The notes below the pieces were generated by a model, which was given only the letters and a program-made list of their open reading frames with translations, was not told where the DNA came from and did not search any database. DNA of 64,000 nt from Nymphaea colorata (taxonomy: Eukaryota; Streptophyta; Magnoliopsida; Nymphaeales; Nymphaeaceae). The DNA lies in the NCBI RefSeq assembly GCF_008831285.2, contig NC_045140.1:21140370-21204369 (forward strand), written 5' to 3'. The position numbers were made by a program, and so were the translations under genes. Below, in pieces: positions 55,334 through 64,000 of the stretch (position 1 is the first letter of the stretch; each line of letters opens with the position of its first letter).

Positions 55334-55995
55334 TACGTAAAAATCCTTTACAAACGGCGGTAGTTTTCGCAGTCACGATAAATGGAAGGAAAAGTCGACT
55401 TCATGGCTGCAGCGGCGCTGAATGCATTTTGCTTCCCTTCACGAATCACCGGCCTCCTCCTTGATAAGAAATATTTCGCATATTTTTGCTTCCATGCATC
55501 TTTTTCTGTAGAAACCTCTTCTTTTTCCCATAAAAACATACATGCACACTATTTACATGTCTATGCTGACCGCACCCTCTCTCACTTAGATGCAAGGATG
55601 ATCGTTCACTTTGGCCATGATTATCAAATATATAGCAGTAAACACATTTAAGCAAGAAGTAGTGAAGATTACCTGGCTTAGCTTCCCCCTCAGACATCTC
55701 TGTGCAGCTGCTAGAGTCATCATTTGATTCACGTGACGTATCAGTTGACTCTTCTTCTTCTTCTTCTTCTTCTTCTTCTTCTTCTTCTTCTTCGCCTTTA
55801 GTTTCTCCCCCAGACATGTCCGTGCTGCTCGAGTCCTCATTTTATTCATGTCAAGTATTAGCTGACTCCTCCTCTTCTTCTTCTTCATCTACTACTACTA
55901 CTACTACTTTGGTCTGCGAGAAGCTCCTACGTTCACTTTATCCTGTAGACCCCTCTTTAACATGCAACGATTCATCTAAAAAAGGGGTTGCGTTT
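55334..55995 (-). pseudogene. REM/B3 pseudogene, copy F
   Basis: Exon-3 remnant (about 55334-55505) reads KQKYAKYFLSRRRPVIREGK, then carries the two extra bases typical of subfamily 2. The exon-2 remnant (from 55673 to about 55995) has the Glu run, SNDDSSSCTEMSEGEAKPG and the donor. The first B3 domain and an exon 4 are not readable. The Ty1 element separates it from its 3' flank at 49.77-50.15 kb. Closest to copy E, but with exon 2 kept. Confidence 0.75.
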
Positions 55996-55999
55996 GTAA

Positions 56000-57610
56000 G
56001 CTGGACGACACCCCTCAACAAATGATGTTTTGAGAAAGCCAGGTCTTATGAAGACCAGGCTTTTTAGATAATTGTTGAAACCTAGTTTTACTTTTCTAAA
56101 CCTGACCTTTGTTTGGATGATAAAAATGAGTTTTTGAGTGTTTGTAGAAACTATTCAGTTGAACATTTAATTTAATGGTAGTTATCCTGCACACTAATAC
56201 ACCCCCCAAAAAATTAAAAAATAAAAATAAAAATAAAAAAACGATCACGAAACTGTGCCGCATCTAGCAGTGAACTTCCATTAGACCTCTTTCCCACTGA
56301 CAACCCTGCTACCCTTTACGCCAATTTTGTTGATTAGCCATTCATCTTTATCGTTGATCAGTGCATTGACCTTTATCCTAACACGTAATTACTTGCTCAA
56401 TAATAGAATTTGATACCATTTGGGAGTCTAACTCAAGCATGCCAGTGAATACGGATAGAGAAAATACATATTGGAACTGTAGTGTAGCAAGAGTAAATTA
56501 CTTAGAGGAAGACCACAATTTTTATTCCATTAAGCCGATTCCAGATGAATGGCTCATTCGAATTAACAAGAAACGACTAACGAGAAATTTAGAAGACAAT
56601 TATTACTTCTTCAAAACAAGGAAAAACTAGTAGAGAATGTGCACACTGTAATGCGTGTAGATAGTTGTTAGTGTAAATTTGCGATCCTAGCAAATCTGAG
56701 AAACAGGAATATATGTCTATAAAGGCCTCCTACAGAAGCAACTAAAATTAACCTACGGACACTATTTTAGTTGGAAGTTCCTACTTTCGGGACTTGTCAA
56801 GAAAATCTGAAGCTTCATCGAGAACAAGTGTCCTCATCAATATAAAAAACTAAGGCCCTCTCTCTGTGCCTCGTACCATCCCCTCTTCCCTCCATGTTTT
56901 CATCGCATTGTCGTGGTGAAAATTTTCATCAAAATTAGTTATGGTTTCAAAGAAATTTGCAGGCAAGTAATGTGCTGCATGTAACAGAAGAAGCATACTG
57001 TTGACTCGCAGTGCACTGGCTACTTCGTCTTCGTCTCTTTTATTCCTTTGGGTTCAATCAGGATAATCTTTCTTTCTGAAAGATGCAAGCGTGGTTGTAC
57101 GTAGGAAATTTAATTAAGTTACTGTTTACATTTGAAGCCGATTACCGGTGTTTCTCTTTCGCAATGAAGATGGGAGGAGAGGATTCCAGGAAGGTGTCTG
57201 CAGGCAGGCCTGGTATTTATTTTTTTTAGATATTTTAAAGTTTTAAATTTTGATTAATGTTTACATATCTATAGTCTATAATCTATACAAATATAATAAT
57301 ATGATCTTATTTGAATTGAATCGCTTAGTCAATGATCCCAAGTTGGCAGAAGAATCAATTCAATTCCATTTTTAATAATTACTGTTTCATAGTGAAAGAC
57401 CAAATCTGAGGTGACTAAAGGGTGGCATCGTCTAGTTGTAACATTCAATGTATATATAGAGAAAAGCCATGATTAATGATCTCAGTTACCCTCAAAGAAG
57501 AACAGAAAAACTTACTAATTAATGAAAGTATAAAACGGGAAATAGAGAAAGAATGGAAGTGGTGTAAGAGAAGAGAATACACTTACTTTGGGGGTGTTCT
57601 GCAGAATCTC
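56000..57610. repeat. 5' flank of copy F
   Basis: Paralogous to 20.97-21.92 kb (D) and 28.03-29.11 kb (E). No coding function seen. Confidence 0.6.
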
Positions 57611-57762
57611 GGTGTAGGTCAGGTTTCTCGCTGTTTCACGTTCCTATGTTACCCAGTCACGATCCCTTCACCTGGGTTGTCATTGTATTTTGATCAATAC
57701 ACCGGCAACTCTAAGAATAATAGCAAGTGCAATTCCTTTGCGAGTTCATTCAATATGACATG

Positions 57763-59465
57763 AATGATCTAGCCTGGTTAGATATAACCGTCAGATCTTA
57801 TGCTAGTCGGATTCATATTCGAACTTGGAAAAATAAAATTACGTCCAAATCAGCATCTGATTACAAAGAAGAACCTGATTAAGTCAAATTCAATAAACAT
57901 TATATCTCAGGAGATCTGAACTGTTTGCTTTCCCACATGTCCTCATAAGCCTTATTCAAAGCTTTCGAAACTGATTTAAGCCAAGCATATAGAAACCAAA
58001 ACTTCAATTTCTATTTGGAGTACTTCACAACTTTTTTAAAACAATATGTCTCCCCTAGTGATGTATTTGTAACTCTCGTCCGAATGGCTGTTCTGCTGTA
58101 ATATTCATGTCTACAAATGCAGTTCATTTTATGGCCTACGTCGAACATATTTCAAAGGAAATTTGATCGTGACATCTTTGATTATGCCATCGGAGCGGGA
58201 GGTTTGAGTTTCCTGGTCACATGATCCTGTCCATGGTTAATCAAGCTGATTACTTGATCTTGTCATTGAAAAACTTTAACTGCTTTTCTACTGTTGTGCT
58301 CCGCTTCAATATATGGCCCTGAGCATGTATGAGATTCAGGGAATAAGTATACACCAAAGAGTGTGGAGGGTATTTTTTGAAATGTTTTGTAAAAAAATAG
58401 ATATTTTTAGACTTTAAACTTTTTACAATTTTTTTTATCTTTTTTTTCAATTTTAATGAAGCATTTTGCTTATTCGCACATCATGAGCAAATCCTTGTTA
58501 GATCCATGCTGGTTACATGCACAAAAATTGGTGCATTAAGAATGACCAAAATACTCTTATTAAAATAATAAAAAAACTTTTAAAAGGGGTAAAAAGGATT
58601 ATAAAAGATAAAAATGTTTAAATTGTTAACTTTTAATAAAAAAAAATCAAAAAAATGCTCCCACCCCTTTGATGCATATTTGGTATGCACGCAACTCAAT
58701 CAGTCATTAGATTGTGGTTGGCCTTCGGATGCGCGGCAAACGAGTGGCAGACGGGTCAATTCTGCCTCCAAATTTGTTCCTTTTATCAGAGGGCCGGGGC
58801 AGGAAACCTATTGCCATTACATATATAGTACTGTGCCTCTCAGAACGGCAGCCGACGGGCTCACTCGGGGCTTCGTCAGGTGGAAGTGGGGAGTGGCGAG
58901 GGGGGGAGAACGACAAAAAGTAAAACAGAAAAAAAAAATTGTAAAAAATTACAGCTTCATCAAGGCTGTCCGGTCAAATGATGGACGACTCTGATGGGCG
59001 GTCCACTGGACAGCTACAAAAATTGAATCAGCGTTCAAATTTTCCGGCGAAGTATATCAGTTTAAGGATGACCATTAAAAACAATTTGATATACGCATCA
59101 GTTTATATGCTTTAAAGTGTAAAATGTTATCATTTGGAAAAAAAAAAATTACCTCTATCTATAGTAATTTAAGAAGCCCCAACCTTTATTTCACCCACTC
59201 ATGCACCATGAAAACAAATACAGGTTAATATTTCAGGCTAAATTTCACTTACCTTGCAAATCTAAAGGCAAAACATGCAGGAAAATTAATAAGCCCTGGA
59301 GGGGTCTAACTATTTTTTCCAAAAGTTTCACCTGCTTTGCAACTTTTTTTCATTCTGTCTGATGCCCTTTCTCCTGCTAGCTAAATGCCCTCTGGGGATG
59401 GTGTCTAATAATGTCCCTTCCTTCATGTGATACTTTCTCCTATATTTAGAAGGCTTCATTTATGA
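57763..59465. repeat. Segmental duplication, copy 2 (partner 34427-35960)
   Basis: Same order and orientation as copy 1, with small indels. Its last part (59130-59465) is the block that in the other copies precedes the RNL NB-ARC sequence; here the RNL piece does not follow. Confidence 0.8.
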
Positions 59466-60110
59466 GTGACCTATAAGTTGTTGGGACAGCGAAAATGCAC
59501 TAATGTTTTCGAAATGGTGTGGTATCGTACGTATCGTATTTGGTGGTCATATCCCTTTGCGCGCAGCACCTTCGCAGCCCTTCCCTCTAGTGCATACAAG
59601 CTGAATATGATTGTGTTTGTACGCGAGGGAGAAACGATTCTTCTACACTACTAACAGCAAATAAAAGCCAATACAGAAAAAGAGACCAAGGCAACACTTA
59701 ATTCTAAGTGTTGTTACCAGAAGCACGGTACGAAACTAAGAGAGAAGAGAGAGAGAGAGAGAGAGAAGGAGTCACCTTCCTGTATTTGAAAAATGTAAAA
59801 AACTAAGTTGCATGACGTATGGACATTGAATATAGACTATTTATTTAATAGGAGTCTCAATATATTAAGAACTTGGTGCAGAAGAAACTTGCGCAAATCA
59901 ATAGAACAGAACTAGCTAGATACTAGATAGATTGATTAAAAATCAATGGTCGCTATGCCAGCTTCCGCCGACCAGGTCTCATTATGGTTATTTGAATGTT
60001 CAACCGAATCAACGAGTCAACTCGCAGATCCAGTGACCTGGTCATTTGCCAATTCGAGTCCAAATCATAGATTTGCCAATTCGAGTCCAAATCATTTGTG
60101 AAGTTAAAGT
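59466..60110. other. Spacer with a fragment of the inverted-duplication sequence
   Basis: No gene recognised. Positions 59728-59780 (GA run plus GTCACCTTCCTGT) match 47993-48043 of the right arm, so even this short stretch is duplicated. A 24-bp tandem repeat holding TTGCCAATTCGAGTCCAAAT lies at 60045-60092. Confidence 0.5.
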
Positions 60111-60262
60111 TTACGTGATTAAGTTTCTCCAACTCCAAGCATCTTGCTTTCCAAACATGTCTTGTAGAGAAACGAGAAGCCAAGAATTTTCTCTATAAAA
60201 GGAAGTAAGGAGGAAATCTTGAGAGAGAGAGAGAGATATGCATACCCCTCGGTCTGTATTAC

Positions 60263-60733
60263 GAGGACATAGCCTACCAATGCGGCTACTTGCCTCAAAG
60301 AGTCTCTCCATTCGTTCACAGTCTCCTCGCTCACGTTCTTGTTGTTCGTGTGCTCCTGAAATGCATCCTCAAATGGTCCACTCTGATTCTTTACAGCGGA
60401 AGGCTCCACATCTAAAAACACAGGAATGATCAACCTTCCCGTCTTCACCCTCTGCGTGACCTCCATGAGGCACCACTGTGATTCAGCGTACCCTCTCGAG
60501 ATGATGGGCACAAAAATCTTCGACTTCTTAATGTATTCAAGCAATTCATGGATTTTTTCCCTCTTTTCCAGACTTTCGTTATCTATAAAGGTGTGGATTC
60601 TTCTCCGGGTTAGAGCTGCGTAGAGATGGCCTGTGAAAGTCTTGCGCGTCTCTTCCTCGAAAACTGAGGAACACATCAAACTGAAAGATTCCCCTGCTTC
60701 TTCCTGAGAAAGATGCTGCTCCTGCTTCCAGCT
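60263..60733 (-). pseudogene. TIR domain exon of a TIR-NLR, frameshifted
   Basis: TIR domains of plant immune receptors are NAD-cleaving enzymes that signal through EDS1 and RNL helpers. This exon shows TRKTFTGHLYAALTRRRIHTF, IKKSKIFVPIISRGYAES, QWCLMEV (the region of the catalytic Glu), LIIPVFLDVEPSAVKNQSG and ends GYVL at a GTAATA donor, all as in TNL exon 1. At the N terminus the FDVFLSFRG motif is present but in another frame: one base is missing near 60654-60660. Upstream of it an AG border near 60734 precedes the exon. No NB-ARC exon follows downstream on this strand; NB-ARC sequence lies instead on the 5' side (61.06-61.58 kb), so the order is scrambled. Confidence 0.85.
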
Positions 60734-60875
60734 ATCTACAAATATTACATGCATTCAGATAATTGGCTTTTCTTTCAACTCTACAGAGTCCAGACTCTCT
60801 TTCTTTCTGTCCATGGTTGGGCTGATACATTTTTACTAAGAATTAGGCTTCCTTTCTCTCTCTCTCTCTCTCTCG

Positions 60876-60876
<1 letters not shown>

Positions 60877-60973
<97 letters not shown>

Positions 60974-60993
60974 ATATATATATATATATATAT
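60877..60993. repeat. (TA)n microsatellite
   Basis: About 58 TA units, interrupted once (C at 60972), preceded by a CT run (60854-60874). Confidence 0.97.
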
Positions 60994-61056
60994 TCAAACA
61001 GAAGAAAAGGAAATCATGGAACCAATTTTAAAAAGACAACACTTGTGTACATACCA

Positions 61057-61580
61057 TGGAGTCTCCCAGCAGTTTCGGAACTATCACACTGCTATTGCTA
61101 TTCCATAGCCTGCTACGACTGTATGGGACAATTGCTCTGCCCATCTTCCGAATTTCATCATGCATTTCAAACTGTCCATCACTGGTAATCTTGATTAAGG
61201 ATCTGCGCTGAAGGGTTTGAACAGACAAATGAGGGGAAAGATGGCAATCGTCCCTCATATAAAGTGCTTTTGCTTTATCTATTCCGTAAATGAAACGAGC
61301 GATATCTGGAAATATTTGTTGTTTTTTCTTTCCTAAACCATTATAGTTTCTTCTTAGTCTTTCATGGATCATTTTGTGTTGATTTTCCTGTAATTCTCTC
61401 AACAGCTTTCTCCATTTTTTTTTCGCAATGTACGCCAGAAAATAATGAACCGAATACTTCAAGGATCAACGGTATGCCGTTGGTGGTTTGCGCAACTCCT
61501 TTGGATAATTGCTTCTGCTTTGCTGTTGGCTCATCCTTCCCAAAAGCATGGCAACAGAACAGTTCAAGAGACAAACGTTT
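61057..61580 (-). pseudogene. NB-ARC C-terminal fragment of a TIR-NLR
   Basis: The second half of an NB-ARC domain: RLSLELFCCHAFGKDEPT, then NGIPLILEVFGSLFSG (GLPL motif as GIPL), KKQQIFPDIARF (RNBS-D region), [20 protein letters not shown] (MHD motif) and RSRLW at the end, with a GTATGT donor near 61055. A nine-A run near 61415-61423 shifts the frame by one. P-loop and kinase-2 are missing because the sequence is cut at 61580 by the centre of an inverted repeat. It was an ATP-binding switch in the intact receptor. Confidence 0.83.
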
Positions 61581-61984
61581 AAAAACGTTTGTCTCTTGAA
61601 CTGTTCTGTTGCCATGCTTTTGGGAAGGATGAGCCAACAGCAAAGCAGAAGCAATTATCCAAAGGAGTTGTGCAAACCACCAACGGCATACCGTTGATCC
61701 TTGAAGTATTCGGTTCATTATTTTCTGACGTACATTGCTAAAAAAAATGGAGAAAGCTGTTGAGAGAATTACAGGAAAATCAACACAAAATGATCCATGA
61801 AAGACTAAGAATAAGCTATAATGGGTTAGAAAAGAAAGAAAGAACAAATATTTCTAGAAATCGCCCGTTTCATTTACGGAATAGATAAAGCAGAAACATT
61901 TTATACGTGGGACGATTGCCATTTTTCCCCTCATTTGTCTGTTCAAACCCTAAAGCGCAGATCCTTAATTAAGATTACCAGTGA
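61179..61984. repeat. 402-bp inverted repeat of NB-ARC sequence (2-nt centre)
   Basis: Left arm 61179-61580, centre AA at 61581-61582, right arm 61583-61984. The inner 150 bp are almost perfect, beginning ACAAACGTTT / AAACGTTTGT at the centre; differences and small indels increase outward (worst near 61810-61860). The left arm is the - strand NB-ARC coding sequence; the right arm reads the same protein on the + strand, with TAA in place of GAA near 61739. Coding similarity continues only beyond the left arm, so the right arm is the copy. A transcript through it would fold into one long hairpin. Confidence 0.93.
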
Positions 61985-62198
61985 CTAATAAAGAGAGTGT
62001 TCAGACGAAGTCTGTGTATAAGAAACAGTATATGAGTCGACCGATCTATCAAAGTGTCCTCAAGCTCTATGACTACCAACTGCCAGAATGCCAAAGACAA
62101 CGCAACGCTTTTGGTGTAGAACGCAGGCATCAAGAAACCAGAACAAAAATCACAAAAGTTTAATAGTCCGTTTCTGGTCTGGCTTCTCAAGAGCTAGC

Positions 62199-63971
62199 CT
62201 AGCTTCTGCCTGTCCTACTAAGTTTCAGGGGAGTAGTTTCCTCCACCACCCTGAATATGATGACCTTCAGGATCAGCACCTTCTTCTTGTTGTTGATGAG
62301 CTCGAATGCGCAAACATCGCCTTCTTCCAGGTTGTTGTCATAGACGAAGTTTGACCAGCCACTTTCCAGCCCGCCTCTGTCTCCCCTGCGCAAGAGCCTA
62401 ACGGGCCATTCTCTGCCCTCCACATTTTGAACCTTGATAGTCCTTGTCTAGCCGAGTATGTAATGGGCTCTAAGAAAATCCACTGGGATGTTCTGCAATC
62501 AAAGCAAGCAAGCATAGGGTTTGAACCGGATGAGGCAACCTGCTGTTGTTAGCATTTAAGAAATCGGCCAGGATCAGCTGAAATATATGTACAAATGCTC
62601 CGCTTTGTCGGTTTCTAATATGAGACTAAAACTGAGATTTACAACATTGGCATCAACAGCTAGAGTGTAAATTCATTGGATCCAATATGGAAACTTATAA
62701 TTTTTGGGTATGTCTGTTATGTGGGAAAGCAGGAAAAAGAAGGAAATCCAACTGTGAAACATGCAAGGTTTTCCTGCTATCAAGCGTATCCAAGTAAGTG
62801 CATGCTAAGAACACCAATTGAAATGAAGATTAATAAAAGGCTGATTTTTCAAATGGTTTCGAGAGAATTACCACGTAAAATCCTTTATAAACGCATGTTG
62901 GTTTTATGATGACGATGAACGATGGAAAAGGCGACTCCATGGATGCCGCGGCCCAGAATACTTTCCTCTTCTCTTCACGAGACACCGGCCTCCTCCTTGA
63001 TATGAAGTACTTTGTATATTTCTGCTTCCTGGCAGCATTTTCTGTAGGAACAAATAATTAGCAGATATTCCACACACTAGAATCTCTCTCTTCCCCCTCT
63101 TCTTCACACATACGCACCTAAGATGGAGGGATGACCTTTCCCTTTGCCCATGATTATAAAACATATAGCAGAATACGAGACATATATAAACAAATTTGAG
63201 CAAGTGGTGAAGTGTACCTGGCTTCTTGCCTTTAGTTTCTCCCCCATGCATCTCTTCGCTGCTAAAGTGATCTTCCTTCGATTCACAAGACGTATCACTT
63301 AACTCTTCTTCTTCTTCTGCTTCTTCTTCTTCTTCTCCTTCTTCTTCTTCGTCTTCTTCTCCTTCTTCTTCGTCGTCTTCTTCCTCTTCTTTCTCTTCTT
63401 CTTCTTCTTCTTCTTCTTCCGTTTTTATGTTGATGATCATGTGGTTGCTGCACGAACCTCCTTCATTCACTTTGTCCTGTACCCTCTTTGACATGCAGTA
63501 TTGCTAAATACCTCCACTGAAAAACTCACTTCACCATCGTACGCAAAGAGGAGGAGTTCCTCTTCTTTAAAAGAATTTTCTTCTGCGAATGTCCTCCAAC
63601 CATCTTTGAAACATAACCGATTGTTGATCTTCGCCAGCTGAACAGTACAAGTCATCCCACTGGGACCGGTCAATAGGGCTATTCTGTTCAGTTTGTCCCC
63701 AATATAATTGTAGAAGCTTGGGGGAATCCACTACAAATCAAAAATTAAAATATTCAATCGATCATCATGTTTTTATTAATAATATCTGGAATTAATGTTC
63801 ATGTTCATAAAACGACTACTACTATACATGCACAAGATCATAGGCAGAAGGCATCATGAAGAATGCCGAAAGCTTACAAGTTGTCGAGAGAAGTCACCGA
63901 GTAGAACTTTGATAAAAAAACTCATGTTTTGTCCCAGGAGCCCATTTCCTACAATCAGCACAAAGTTCCAT
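62199..63971 (-). pseudogene. REM-type B3 gene, copy C (three lesions)
   Basis: Same four-exon design as A and B: 63878-63971, 63218-63730, 62872-63041, 62199-62492. Exon 1 has seven A where A has six (63914-63920), shifting the EFFI codons. Exon 2 lacks four bases near 63480 (after the CQRG codons), a second shift. Exon 4 has TAG at 62448-62450 in place of the Glu codon of GETR, cutting the second B3 domain. The Glu-rich linker is longer than in B. The splice borders are kept. It is a clear pseudogene of a two-domain REM protein; upstream sequence runs off the window. Confidence 0.85.
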
Positions 63972-64000
63972 CTCCTAGATACCAATGAGAACAGCAGTTA

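Noticed and set aside
55586-55888. Poly-Lys and poly-Ser frames across the CTT/GAA repeats
   Set aside because: Other frames of the Glu-coding repeat in the B3 linker.
61466-61697. Two identical 62-codon frames facing each other
   Set aside because: They are the same off-frame reading of both arms of the NB-ARC inverted repeat and not two genes.

Overview
This window is nuclear DNA of a flowering plant. The evidence is spliced genes with GT-AG introns of 0.1 to 2.2 kb, a nuclear-encoded chloroplast protein with a transit peptide, plant-only REM-type B3 genes, TIR- and RPW8-type NLR remnants, Ty1/copia, TRIM and LINE elements, and long (TA)n microsatellites. A TIR-NLR fragment argues against a grass. 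The species cannot be told from the sequence.

Layout. Positions 1 to about 9.3 kb hold no recognisable gene, only AT-rich spacer and microsatellites. From 9.3 to 18.4 kb lie two ordinary genes in tail-to-tail orientation: a seven-exon TMEM147 homologue (ER BOS/translocon subunit, + strand), with a miniature LTR element (TRIM) in intron 4 and a MITE-like element in intron 6, and petM (cytochrome b6f subunit 7, - strand).

From about 19.4 kb to the right edge the window is a duplicated, degenerating array. Its backbone is a two-gene cassette of REM/B3 transcription factor genes on the - strand, present three times: D+A (19.4-26 kb), E+B (27.1-29.1 and 42-46 kb) and F+C (49.8-57.6 and 62-64 kb). 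The first members (D, E, F) are decayed and share two ancestral frameshifts. Of the second members only B (42.6-44.3 kb) reads through all four exons; A has a 1-nt deletion and C has two frameshifts and a nonsense codon.

Spacers between cassettes hold NLR debris: RPW8-type (RNL, ADR1/NRG1-like helper) NB-ARC and LRR pieces at 32.9-34.0, 38.3-38.6, 39.2-39.5, 41.2, 47.9 and 49.2 kb, and a TIR exon and an NB-ARC piece at 60.1-61.6 kb. They also hold a LINE fragment (29.1-30.3 kb), a 2.2-kb TIR element (36.0-38.2 kb), and a 1.06-kb inverted duplication (40.3-41.3 / 47.8-48.9 kb) carrying two identical copies of an unknown 102-residue two-helix ORF. A very young but damaged Ty1/copia element (50.15-55.2 kb) sits inside cassette F.

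The most striking structure is a 402-bp near-perfect inverted repeat with a 2-nt centre (61179-61984), made by inverted duplication of NB-ARC coding sequence. If transcribed it would form a long hairpin, a plausible source of small RNAs against NLR transcripts. No CRISPR array, rRNA gene or confident tRNA gene was seen.
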